From assembly GCA_015680685.1 (NCBI GenBank), contig MNCI01034964.1, positions 94,239 through 156,238 on the forward strand: a stretch of DNA of 62,000 nucleotides. The letters run 5' to 3'. Shown here one piece after another: positions 1 to 10,594 of this stretch. This DNA comes from Gnetum montanum (lineage: Eukaryota; Streptophyta; Gnetopsida; Gnetales; Gnetaceae). The notes beneath the pieces were generated by a model, which was given only the letters and a program-made list of their open reading frames with translations, was not told the origin of the DNA and searched no databases. Numbering within the stretch: the first letter of the stretch is position 1; every line of letters begins with the position of its first letter. The position numbers and the translations under genes are program-made.

Positions 1-2719
1 GGAGGTCAACATCCAAGCCAACACTTGGTGGTGAGTAGATGAGGTCATGACCATATCGTACAAGCTCAACATTATGTTCTTTTACTTGAGAATTTGTTTC
101 ACCTAGGTTAGTGTAGCTACAAAGTCCTTATTGTCAGTTGTTGTGTTGGCCTTGACTTCCTCCATGCAGCTTGAGAGATAGATATCTCATAGAGGTGAAT
201 TGGGCTTAGGTTGCTTAGCCTACTTGGGGGCAGGCTTCCTAGTGTTTGGTTGTTGCTTGCTAGTTGTGGTCTTTGCTTCAACCATGGGGATTACAAGGAA
301 CTTGTTTATCCTCTTGTGTTACGACTTGGTAGGCCTACCTGGGTTGTTAGTGAGGTTGGCCCTTGAAGGAGGAGGTGCCAAGATGTTGCCCATTGTTGGG
401 CTTTGGGTAGGTGAGGGGCCATCACATTATGGCACCCTTATGAAAAATGGTGGTTTAGGAGTTGTTGCAAGGTTAACTTGTTGTGGAACCTTGATGATGA
501 AAGGTTTATTAGCAGTTTTTTCTACTATGTCATGCTAGTTTAACGTCTTAGCAGATGGTTGGTTTGATTGCCAGTTTAATATCTTAGTAGAAAATTGCTA
601 TGGGACCTTGATCACAAAGGGTCTTGTGGGTGCTCGAGGTGGTACTTTGATAACAAAGGAGGGCCTCTTCCTTACGGAGGCCAAGGGGATCCTTGCCTTA
701 TTAGGAGGCACAAAGATCAAAAAAGGTTGTTATTCAGGTTTAGACTTGGTACCTATGCTAGAGATTATGACATAGGGGACATCATTTGCACTAGATTGGC
801 TTATTGCGGTGAACACTAGTTGATCCCATTCTATCGTTCTTTGTAGGTCATCCTGCAAAACATGATAGTTGTCTGTACTATGATCATACATCTGGTCGTA
901 ATGATAGTATTGGTCTAGCTTGAAGTGTTATGGTACTAGGAGCTTGTTTGGTACTACTAAGGTGGGGTTTCTTAGTAGTTCGAAGTACCTATCATGTTTC
1001 TAGTAGGCAATCTCTGATACATGTTTGTATTGGATTCACCCAGCTCTTAGGAGTTTCTCTAGTAGTTTAGAGGGTTCCATTAGTAGTGGTGTATACTTTG
1101 AGTGATCCTTGTGCTTAAATTTGGGCCTTGGGGTGGCCTTTAGTTAGCACTAGAGTTGGAAGCATTGTCAGCTGGGGCCTTGGGCTACTTAGTTGTTGGG
1201 CCCCGGTTGGTTGCTTTTGTGCTTGTGGCCACTATTGCTACTATTGTGTTTTACTTGCATGCATGTTGGTTTCTATAGGCCACATAGGCTAGGTCATTGC
1301 TAGCTTGTGTTGCTTCCTCTATGCCCTTTGTTTAGGCAAAGGATTGGCTAAGAGACTTTAGAGCCAAGTAATACAATTTGGACTTGATTAAGTCATTCAC
1401 TACACTCTTGAAGATGGCTAGTAGGTGCGTCTCTACTAGGGGTTCACACATTTTGCTCAATGCAACATTTCAATGTTGGAGGAATTTTGGCATGGGCTCT
1501 AAGGGCCCCTACTTGACCTACATGAGTTGGTTGAGGGTTGCTTTAGGCTTTAGGTTATACCTAAAGTGTGTCACAAACTAGCTTATGAGATCCTCCAAAG
1601 AAGAGATTCAGGCCTTAGGTAGTGCACAATATTATTCTAAGGCCTTGCTAGTGATTGACATGGGGAACACATGCATGATGGCATGTGGCTAGGCTTGAAG
1701 GAGTAGGCACTTAAATCAAAATGTGACCAAGCATGTATTGGGGTCCCCTTTACCATTGTACTTGGTGAGTTGAAGAGAGTCAAGGGTGGGATTATAGGAC
1801 TTATGGGATCATCTTAGTAGAAGTCCACCACCTTGATAATTTTGGAGGAGGTAGCTTTGAGTTGGTTGATCCCCTTCATCAAACATTGGATTAGCTGAAA
1901 TATTTGATCCAAGCCTAGGGATGTGCCAACCTGTTACATTAGTTGGTCTTGTGTTGGTTGTACAACATATAGTTGAAATGTTGGTTGTGGAGTTTGCCAG
2001 TTTAACATCATAGTAGATGATCATTGCTAGTTTAACATCATAGAGGACGGGTTTAGTTGATGTGTTGGCTGAGTGATGGGCATGGTGACTAAGGTGGGCC
2101 ATACATGAGTGGGTTTGATGGACACCATGAGTGTCAATGAGACAACACGGATGTAGGATGCCTAAATCATTTGGGGCTGTGAGGTAGCCCTTGCATGAGC
2201 ATAGGGTTGGACAAATGTAGAGATCACTTGCAAGGAAGGTTGAATTTGCATGGATACCATCTTGGAGAGTATGGGTGGACCAAATTGAGGAGGGGTTGTA
2301 CTGGGGAGTGTTTGTTGGAAGACAGTGTAGAGGGGGCTCTCACATTCAAAGTAGGTCTCAAACTCATCTTCTTTCTCCTATGAGGATTCCTCATAGGTTG
2401 TCCCTACATCATGCTTATTTGCACAAATGAGTTGGGCCAACAGCTTGAGGGAGGACTTTTGGAGTGGGATTATGTCAAATAATGAGGGGTTGTACTCCCA
2501 TTCATCCTAGTGGATTCATTCATATTCTTGTTTTGCCTCCAAGTTAAGGCAATCCACTAGTAATCCTGCATGGATTTTGGCACAAACAAAATTGTATTTG
2601 TTGTGGCTTAGCATAGCACACTTTGGGTTGATTATGGTGTCAAATGTATTAGATACTAATATGGAAGGTTGATCTAGATTCATGTTCACAGATTGAGATG
2701 TGAGAGTTGCTGCTTGCAA
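1..2719 (-). pseudogene. Element B gag-pro fragment (Ty3/gypsy, Tat-like), degenerate, truncated by window edge
   Basis: Capsid (gag) and the start of the protease region of a minus-strand element, readable only across stops and frameshifts. Collinear blocks match gag of element A. The amino-terminal YNFVCAKI block is near 2590 (A has YNFLCAKL). LDQIFQLIQCL is near 1900 (A: LDQVFQLIQTL). THLLAIFKSVVNDLIKSK is near 1400 (A: AHLLAIFKGTVNDFIKSK). A remnant of the zinc-binding block (CDYHQ...GHNTDHC in A) is near 930-880. The gag-pro linker (LYDMVMTSSTHH against LYDLIMTSVPHH) is near 70-30. The chosen start is an ATG on the complement at 2719. Two stops just before the linker sit at the same positions as in A. 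The protease core and pol lie outside the window. No function is expected from this copy. Confidence 0.85.
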
Positions 2720-3121
2720 AAAATGGCTAACTTTGAAAATTGTAGAAAAATGACTAAGTCTACAGGTAGCAGAAAAATGGCTACGTTAAAAACTACAAAA
2801 AATTGACTAAGTGTAAGAAAATAGAAAATTTCTCTAAGTATGAAAGTGCAAAAAAAAAAGAAAAATGCTAAGTATGAAAACATAGAAAAGAATGCAACTA
2901 TGAAAGATACTGAAAGTGACTAACTTTGGTGCTACACTCACTATGTTGGAGCCAGCTATACTCTCCTGAGTGTCCAAAATTTTGGTTAAGTGCCAAAGAT
3001 ATGCTTTGGCCCTTCTCTAGTGAGGTTCTAGGGGAACCAATAATGGGGTCCAATCTACACCAATCAGTGCTGGAGAGAGCACATAGGACAACAATCAGAA
3101 AATGCAAAAGGAAATGGCAAG
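2720..3121 (-). other. Element B 5' leader (untranslated region)
   Basis: Stretch between the primer-binding site and gag of element B. It has adenine-rich degenerate short repeats (plus-strand aaaatggctaa / aaaatgactaag, 2720-2900). Small open frames on both strands show no family resemblance and I take them as chance. Confidence 0.6.
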
Positions 3122-3139
3122 GCCCTTTTTTTAGCACCA
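3122..3139 (-). other. Element B primer-binding site (tRNA primer site)
   Basis: On the minus strand TGGTGCTAAAAAAAGGGC follows the LTR end by about five bases. Element A has TGGTGCTAGAAGGAGGGC at the equivalent place, so the two share the primer type. The specific tRNA is not identified. Confidence 0.7.
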
Positions 3140-3857
3140 AAAACTATAAGGACCAAAAATGTTGGTGGCTAGAATCACTAAGGGGTCAATGGATGTATAG
3201 CGTTAACCTCATCTCTGCATGAGGGCCTTATTGGAAACAGAGGGAGAGCACCCTAAATAGTCTTTTTAATCAAATAGGGACTTTTCTAGTTGCAACTAGA
3301 GGGTGGAATGATTAGCCAAAATGCAAATGCATGTGATGTGAAACAGTACTAAGTGTCAAAGTGATGCTTTGCAGTGTTAAGTGTAGAGCGTAGCCACAGA
3401 ATGAGGGTGAGCATAGCCAAGGATTTCAACCAAAACAAGGATGTCAACCCATAGAGACTACTACCTGAGTGTAGTAAAGCATGACAATGCATGAAAAAGT
3501 GCAGAAATACATAAGAAAAATGCAAGAAAATTCTAGAAATGAGAGATAGAAATGGAACACCACCCCAAATGGAAGCGTAGTTAACTCGAAAAGGATCTCA
3601 AAAGGTACATAGTGTACAACAGGCATAGTGGGAACATAGTCATAGTCTCAATAGTGTTGGGTTGTGAAGTCTAGCACTCATTGTGATGAACTATGCCTAC
3701 CAGGTTGGCCACCACGGTATACTTTGTAGTGTTCTATAGGGTTGCAACAAGGCTGCGATGTACCATGCAGTGTAGAGCTAAGTGCTAAGATGTCAAAATG
3801 CCAGGTGCCAAATGAAAGTGCCAATTGCCAACCCCTAAAATGTTGGGGGTCCAAGGG

Positions 3858-3865
3858 TATTTATA
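3858..3865 (-). promoter_or_regulatory. TATA box of element B LTR
   Basis: TATAAATACCC on the minus strand. The same block occurs in both LTRs of element A and in the solo LTR, so this is the conserved core promoter of the family. Confidence 0.7.
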
Positions 3866-3926
3866 GGGCTGGGATTAGCCCAAAATGTGGATCGAGCACC
3901 ACATGGTAGTGCAGTAGGTGGGAAGC

Positions 3927-4101
3927 GTGTAGCAGCTATAGTGGTGAGTGCAATAGCTACAATGTTGAGCATAGTAGCTATAGTGTAGAGTGTAATAGCT
4001 ATAGTGCCGAGTGTAGCAGTTATAGTGTCTAGCTTAGTAGTTGCAATGCCAAGTGTAACAGCTATAGTGTTGGGCATAATAGCTACAATGTTGAGCATAG
4101 C
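3927..4101. repeat. 21-bp tandem repeat (about 8 copies) upstream of the TATA box in the B LTR
   Basis: Units such as GTGTAGCAGCTATAGTGGTGA follow one another with exact 21-base spacing from 3927 to 4094, plus a partial copy. Since 21 is divisible by three, an open frame of seven-residue repeats appears on the minus strand; I regard that frame as a by-product. The position corresponds to U3 of the LTR, where enhancer-like repeats are common. Confidence 0.9.
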
Positions 4102-4283
4102 ATAACACTTAGAAAAATTTTTGTAGCTTATGTCATCATTTTGACATAGAAAATTTTTGCAAATCTAGTAGTTAAAGCTAACTACACTTAACACTTAGAG
4201 AAAATTGGGCAAAGTGCCACCATTTTAACACTTAGCCAAATTTGTAGTTGAGATGCTGAGACCAAAAATTTTGTGGTATTTCA

Positions 4284-5400
4284 ATGATCTTTGTTATGAC
4301 AAAGCCCCCTTCTATAATGATGATATGCCTTCTTTCAACTCTATGTTCAATTTCTTAATCATTTCTACCATCTCCTTCTTTATTCCTATGAAGATCTCTC
4401 TAATCATTTGTACCATGTCATTTGCAATTAATCCTTATTTATCATTCATGTTCATTCTTATCAAAGCCAAAAAATGATGTGGATGAGGAAGATGGAGAAA
4501 TAGAAAACTTATACAAGGTGAAGAGTGGCGAACACCCAACCATACGAATCACTAAGGCATTACAAACGATCTGGTTGAATATTGTGGACCTATAGCTATC
4601 TAGAACACTAGTTTCTCTAGGAAGTAAAATGAGTATTAAGAATGTTCATTGTCTTCCCAACTACACTTGTGAGGATCATGGGTATGACTTAAGTGTAATT
4701 GAGGTATATGATTTTTTATCATTTTATATTTTATAAATGTGATCACTTATAAAAAGAATGAAAAGTGAAGTAATTAAAATATAATTTGTTTACTATCTAT
4801 CTAGCCTAACACAAGTAACCATCCCACTTTCCTAAACACATGCTAAACACATATAGTGCTGCTAGGCTACCAAACATTAAGCGTTACTAGGTTACCAAGT
4901 ACTATATGTATGCTCAAAGTGGTTGTGCTTGCATTCATTAAAGTAAAGAGCATAAAAGTAAAGTGCATTAAAATAAATATTAATTTATTCTCAATGTTGC
5001 AAGGATAATCAAAAGAGTTCATTTTTATTCCCATCACATTGCTACACTTAGGTACATCAGTGCTTAAACAAAGAACTGTACATACTTAGACTCCTTCTAT
5101 AGGCACTCAGAAAATACTCTAACTTTGGAGAAAATAAACTATGAAAGTTTTGCTAATTTGACTAAAAAATAACCAAAAACTAATTCCAAAGCTAACTCAA
5201 AATGGGATCCTAGGCACTATATTTATAGGCTAGAGTATATGCCTCACCATTGGATACCCGACATTGTGGCTAGGCCCCAATGTCACATCCCGATGTCACG
5301 GCCCCAATGTCATGTACACGATGTCATGGAAGATAAAATAAATGATTCATCAAAAGGTTACTCTTCTTACATGATCTCCTTGATCATCTTTAGTTAGCAT
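4284..5400 (-). mobile_element. Fragment of LTR and leader of retroelement family G, minus strand
   Basis: Homologous in inverted orientation to 33250-34250. Shared blocks include the region around a TATA box, the segment 4820-4960 (plus 33770-33890), and 4530-4710 (plus 34030-34180). The plus-strand sequence at 5260-5340 carries repeated GATGTCA words, as does 33300-33420. It is cut at 4283/4284 by the outer end of the B LTR, which suggests that B inserted into this fragment. A short minus-strand frame around 4290-4470 could be the start of a coding region but matches no family I know. Confidence 0.6.
5220..5227 (-). promoter_or_regulatory. TATA box of family G LTR fragment
   Basis: CCTATAAATA on the minus strand, matching CCTATAAATACG at 33423-33434 in the plus-strand relative. 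Confidence 0.5.
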
Positions 5401-6273
5401 ACTAGAAGACATAGTCTTGGAGGTCCTCATTGTATTTAACATTCTCTTATTTTTTCTTAGTTACTAGCCAAGGTTGAACATAACCATGGATTTATTGTGT
5501 CATTTGTAGCATGGGTTGGAGGATTTCGATGATTATATCTTTTCAATTAATAATCAATATTCTATTTCTTGGATTATAGTGCTAGTAAAATGGTAGTTCT
5601 CATTTCCTTGGAAGTTTCATAGCATTCTTTCATAAAATGATTCTTTCATGATTAGGCTTTAGTAGATTAGTATGACCTAGGAATTTCATTAACCACTTTG
5701 TAGTTACTAATGGCTACTTTCAATTCTAGTTGCATTAATGCTATCATGATCATTGATGGAACTGAGTGATCAGATGATAAGATAATATTGTTTTCCATGT
5801 CCCTCCATTAAAAATAATTATCCTAATGAAGATGAAAGTGAAATTTGCATAATTAATATTTAGATGTTGCTATATAGCTTTAATTTGATAGGATGCATCA
5901 TTTGTATTTTGTACTATTGTATTACATTTCTTTGTAGAATTGTTAATGAGTTGGGAATCAACCATGGGATAAGAATAAATCTATTAATAATTGAGTATGC
6001 TTTAAATAAAAAAATATTAGTTTTAAGTAATAAATTATATTAAATCATAAAAATGATCCTTAGATTATTTTAACTACCTAAATCATTAGCACCAATACTT
6101 ACTAACGGTACTAATGATGAGCAGTAAAGTATACCCTATGCATGACCATATAGTTCACAAGTAGCCATGGATAACCTAGTTGAATTCCTTGAATTCAGTT
6201 ATTATGGGCATCTAAATAGCAAGAAAATAAATCATTAGTTATTATCTTCCTTTTACACTTATGTAAGATAGCT
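5401..6273. other. AT-rich stretch without recognised features
   Basis: Both strands were read. There are no long open frames, no recognisable element termini and no clear repeats. It is probably old retroelement or intergenic DNA flanking the C insertion. Confidence 0.5.
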
Positions 6274-6278
6274 CATAT
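6274..6278. repeat. Target-site duplication (left) of element C: CATAT
   Basis: CATAT precedes the 5' TGTCATG terminus at 6279. The same five bases follow the 3' LTR end at 31680-31684. Confidence 0.6.
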
Positions 6279-6504
6279 TGTCATGTCCCCATTCCCAAAT
6301 GGTGCTACTACATAATAAAGATGATGTCTCTTCGTAACAAATATTATCATTATCGTAACAAAACCCGAAAGGACATGTTGTAATTCAGACTTGAAAAGTT
6401 GCACTATAATAACAGATGTGCCTCTTGAGGTAACCTTTGGAAGTTTGACCTAAGGCATTTATACTTAGGCTTAAAGGTTGTGCTAGGTATGAAGTGGTGG
6501 AGTT
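6279..6504 (+). repeat. Element C 5' LTR, left part
   Basis: Aligns with 31108-31340: both contain a run of TATTATC words, AACCC(G/A)AAAGG and TGTAAT, and both continue with CTCTTGAGGTAACCTTTGG. It is interrupted by the solo LTR and resumes at 26699. Confidence 0.85.
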
Positions 6505-6509
6505 GGTAC
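6505..6509. repeat. Target-site duplication (left) of the solo LTR: GGTAC
   Basis: GGTAC abuts the LTR start at 6510 and recurs at 26699-26703. The uninterrupted relative at 31340-31350 reads TAATACAGGCAAG through this site, matching the expected empty site. Confidence 0.85.
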
Positions 6510-7097
6510 TAAAACACCATAAAATTTCAAGTCTTGCCATCTTAATTGCAAATTTCAAGTCAAAATGATGCCACTTTGCCCAAATTTTGCTAAGTGTTGA
6601 GTGTAGTCAGCTCCAATTACCAGATTTACAAAATTTTTCTAAGTGTTAGAATAATGACACTTTTTGCAAATTTGTCAAAGTGTTAAAACTTGAAAAATTT
6701 CTCTAATTGTTGGTGCTATGCTTTCTAGCATAGCTAGTGTAGCATGCATCAAGGCCTATTTTGTAAAATCTTCTAAGTGTTAATAGTAGTTTCATGAAAA
6801 TTATTCTAAGTGTTCTACTATGCTCTCACTTTGATTTCTATGCTCTAGAGTGTAGCTAGCATAGCACACACTTCCATGGCTAGTTTTTCCTACGTGTCAA
6901 GCTAGAAGCTTTCAAGCTAGCTTAGCATGGAAAAGGCATCTGGCAAATTTTCTACCTCCTAAGGCTACCCCTCTTTCTATGCTCTAGAACATAGCCAGCA
7001 TAGCAAGAACAAGGACTACAATTTTTACTACATTCTTTTAAGTGTCCATGCTATGCCCTGTCCCTGGGGAGCATTCAGTGTTCCATATGTAACACAA

Positions 7098-7422
7098 GAT
7101 GAGCATAGTAGCTAGCATCTTATGTCCTACATGTAACAAAGGATGAGCATAGTAGCCAATGTTCCATGTCCCACATGTAACATGGGACAAGCATAGCAGC
7201 CAATGTTCCATGTCTCGCACATAACACTAGATGAGCATAGTAGCTAGCGTCTTGTGTTTGCATGTAACATGCGATGAGCATAGCAGCCAACATCACATGT
7301 CCTACACTTAACATAGGATGAGTGTAGCAGCTAGTGTCCCATGTTTTGAATGTAACATGGGACAAGTGGAGCAACTAGCGTCCCATGTTCCACACATAAC
7401 ACAGGACAAGCATAGTGGCCAG
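7098..7422. repeat. 44-bp tandem repeat (about 7.4 copies) in U3 of the solo LTR
   Basis: Units begin GATGAGCATAGTAG or GACAAGCATAGCAG and end near ATGTAACATGG. Starts are at 7098, 7142, 7186, 7230, 7273, 7317, 7361 and 7405 (partial). It occupies the same part of the LTR as the 21-bp array of element B, so this region expands repeatedly with different units. Confidence 0.9.
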
Positions 7423-7510
7423 ACTTAGAAAAGTTTTGAATTTTTCATGTGGTCCCACCTACTGTACTACCATGTGGTGTCCAATCTACATCTTCAACTA
7501 ACCCTAGATC

Positions 7511-7518
7511 TATAAATA
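7511..7518 (+). promoter_or_regulatory. TATA box of the solo LTR
   Basis: CTATAAATACCCC, identical in context to the element A LTR TATA boxes and to the inverted one in B. Confidence 0.7.
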
Positions 7519-8301
7519 CCCCTATGTCCCAATGTTTTAAGGGGTTGGCTTTCATTTTCACTGGGTTGGTAGTTGGCACTTTCATTTGGCATCTTGACAC
7601 TTAGTTTCATGGGTGAATGAGACCTAGAGAACACCACATTAGTAGAGAGGCATCCCTACACAACACGGTACACCATGGTCCTATTGTAGTCCTACACTAG
7701 CATAGTACACCATAGCCTCACTGCAGCCTTGTAGAACATCACACGGTACACTGTGGTGGCCAACCTAGTAGCCATGGTTCATCATGGCAAGTGCTAGACT
7801 TCATGGCTTGACACCATTGAGACCGTGATTACGCTGCCACTACACCTACTATACACTGTGTACCTTTTGAGACCCTTTTGGAATTAAATATGCTTTCATT
7901 TGGTGTAGTGTTCCATTTCTCTGTCTCTTATTTCTACCATTTTATTACATTTTATTGCATCTTTTCACATTTTTTCACACATCATCATGTTGTACTATGC
8001 TTGGGTGGTAGTCTCCATGGGTTGACACCCTGGTTTTAGTTGACACTCTTGGCTACACTCATTTTTATTTTGTGGCTATGCTCTACACTTAACACCATGA
8101 AATATCACTTTGACACTTAGCACCATTTCATGTTGTTTGCATTTGCATTTTGGCTAACCACACCACCTCCTGGTTGCACCCATCACCCTGGTTGTAATCA
8201 ACAAAGTCCCTATTTGATCGATAAGACTATTTAGGGTGCTCCTCCTTTATTTCTAGCAAGGCCCTCATGTGGTGGTGGGGCTAAGGCTATGCATCCATTG
8301 A

Positions 8302-8306
8302 CCCCT
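8302..8306. repeat. Target-site duplication (left) of element A: CCCCT
   Basis: CCCCT precedes the TGAAACACC terminus and is repeated exactly at 26658-26662. The bases on the two sides join to give the 3' end of the solo LTR. Confidence 0.9.
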
Positions 8307-9915
8307 TGAAACACCCCAAAAAATTCGAAGTCATTCTTGCTTCACCGGGCCTTGTAATCTACATAGCACCATGACAGTTCTTTGGGAGGAGAACACTCTA
8401 AGTTCAGGCCAGCCAGTTCAACAAATTTTCTACTTTTGGCATGAACAATCTCTATGAGTCACCCTACCTGTCCACCCAAGTAGCTTGCCCAACCGACATC
8501 CTACTCAGAAATGGTGCATGGAGTTGGAAGTAGCATTCTGGATGTGAAAAATAGTTTGGCAAGTTTTCTAAGTCACGAAGTCTGCTACGCTATGCTATGC
8601 CCCACTATGTAGCATAACAAGCTTCAGAAAGCAACTATAGAATGAAGTGCCACACTACGCTACGAGGCATAGCATAGCATGGCAATAGCTATACCACCAA
8701 TTCCCTCGCTTAACCTTAACTCCTTCAATAATGTCCCTTTCCGTTAGAAAGCGGCGGACCATGTCTGTTGCTACACTACGCTGAGCTACATGGTGCAACG
8801 AGGCATAACAATCCTGCGGAAGAGACAGAAGGTAGATCAAAGGGCAAAATCAGCAAGTTTGCAAGTTTTGTAGAAGCAAAGTTTGCAAATAGACAAAGTT
8901 TTCGTGACTAAGGCCAGTTGCTATGCTACGTAGCATAGCATAGCGCAGCAAGCATGCAACACACATGTAACGAAACACACGACAAGGTGCTATGCTACGC
9001 TACAAAGCATAGCAAGGCATGCGGGTGGTTGTGTGACATCAATGGACTTCACCTAATTGGACCATTGGCACACGTCTCCAGACGTTGATGGCGCAATTAT
9101 GGTGTGGCAGGTGCACAGTTACGGCATGGCAGGCTCACATTACAATGGTCATGCAAGTCCAACGATCATGCATGGCACGTGCAACATAGACAAGTCAATG
9201 TGGGCCCAAGGTACATGGTGTCCAAACTACCCCTTTTGCATGCCCTTGGTCCTATAAATACCCCAATGAGTAGCATTGAAAGGGGTTTGCATATTTTTCT
9301 AAAAAGACAAAAAAAGCATTCTAAGGGGGTCGATTGGAAATTTTTGAATTCTTCAACTACTCCTCTCTCTGGCATTGTGAGATTGAGCATTGTAAGCTTT
9401 CTATTTGGCACTACAAATAGTTAGCATCTTCAGCTAGTACTTTGTTCTGTTCCCCTTCTACCACCTTGGTAGAACCCTACATCGTTAGCACCTAAATCTA
9501 TGCCTAAGCGCACGACCTATTTTACTCTACACGTCTCGGTTACTCTCGGGATCTCTATACTCCGCCATGTTGTGCAACCAATTATACCCACCTTGACAGA
9601 GTGAACTTGTAGCTTCGGAGCGGTGCATTTTCCTAACTGCATTTTACTTTGCTTTCCTATTTATTATCATGTGTCACATTGTTTTCTACTTTATTCATTT
9701 TTAAGCATTACTTCGCATTTTTGTTCCCGCTTTGAGTTATATGTTGCAAAAGGCTATATAGACACCGATTAAGTCCCTGTCTGATCAACCAGACTGTTCA
9801 GGGCATCTGGTATCCACACACACCTAGCACGGCCCTCTTGCGGGTACGAGGTCAAAAATATCGCATCCATAAACCCCTTGGTGTTTTCCAGCTACTGATG
9901 TTTTTGGTTGCTACA
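8307..9915 (+). repeat. Element A 5' LTR (1609 bp)
   Basis: Runs TGAAACACC to CTACA and aligns end to end with 25030-26657. Between about 8583 and 9016 it contains several short palindromic clusters built from GCTACGCTATGC and GCATAGCGTAGC. A TATA box is at 9253. The region downstream ends in a conserved GTGTTTTCCAGC block. Confidence 0.9.
9253..9260 (+). promoter_or_regulatory. TATA box of element A 5' LTR
   Basis: CCTATAAATACCCCAA; the 3' LTR has the same block at 25995-26002. Transcription (the U3/R boundary) is expected roughly 30 bases downstream. Confidence 0.7.
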
Positions 9916-9921
9916 TTTTTC

Positions 9922-9939
9922 TGGTGCTAGAAGGAGGGC
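9922..9939 (+). other. Element A primer-binding site
   Basis: TGGTGCTAGAAGGAGGGC lies six bases after the LTR end. The opening TGG is the complement of the CCA tail of a tRNA. Element B has a close variant in the same place. The priming tRNA was not identified. Confidence 0.75.
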
Positions 9940-10594
9940 TATTTTGTGCCTTTTCCATGTGTCACGGTAGTTCTGTGAGCCTTCTGCACCCTGATACACA
10001 TAAGTGTAAATGTGACACCCTTTTGCGGTTGTTTGCACTTTGTGCAGTGCAGATCGGTCACCTTGATGGTACCTCGGGAGCCCTACAAAACAGAAGGCCT
10101 CCGATCGCTAGCTAACTAGCTCATCTTACGGTAGCTGTGCATGCGCTCTGTACCCCATCTTGTGTGGTACAGAGCAGTTGCTTCAACGGTTCCTTGGGGA
10201 TCCTACAAGATGCAAAGCCTTCTTGACCACTAGTTAGCTTGCTCATCTTACAGTAGTCTTGCATGCATTTTGTATCCCATCTCGCATGGTATAGAGTGGT
10301 CGCTTTGACGGTCCCTCGAGATTCCTACGAGATGCAAAGCCTTCTTGGTCGCTAGCTAGATTTCCCATTTAACGGTAGTCTTGCACATGTTCTGCACCCT
10401 ATCACACACTGGCATAAACATGATACCCATTTGTGGTTATTTACACCTTGTGTGGTGTAGGTCAGTCACCTCAACGGTTCCTCTAGAATCTGACAAGACG
10501 TAAAGCCTTCTTTTTTGCTGTTTTTTGGTTTCCTTTTTTGTTCACACTCTTTTGCATAACTTTTGCACTTTTTTTCATAACTACTTACTTAACA
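9940..10594 (+). repeat. Element A leader with about 122-bp tandem repeats
   Basis: Four diverged copies of a unit containing GGTCACCTTGATGGTACCTC, a CCTACAAGATGCAAAGCC block, a GCTAGCTAACTAGCTCATC block and a pyrimidine-rich CTGTACCCCATC block. Copies start near 10055, 10174, 10296 and 10462 (the last spacing has an insertion). No coding frame is convincing here. It may form the packaging or leader structure of the genomic RNA. Confidence 0.75.

Larger units (their letters stand above)
3145..4283 (-). repeat. Element B 5' LTR (1139 bp)
   Basis: Reads on the minus strand from TGAAATACC at 4283 to CTTATA at 3145, the latter a decayed CA end. It aligns with the solo LTR at 6510-8306 in opposite orientation: shared blocks include the TATA region, the segment around 3640-3780, and the 3' end TCAATGGATG. 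It is about 700 bp shorter than the solo LTR, so it has deletions or the solo LTR has expansions. The matching 3' LTR would lie left of the window. Confidence 0.85.

Noticed and set aside
3835-4098. Minus-strand open frame of seven-residue repeats (ATI/TITATLG-like)
   Set aside because: It is the translation of the 21-bp tandem repeat in LTR U3; period divisible by three keeps it open.
7038-7374. Two minus-strand frames rich in His, Cys and Met (MLHLSHVTF-like)
   Set aside because: Readings of the 44-bp U3 tandem repeat, no protein family resemblance.
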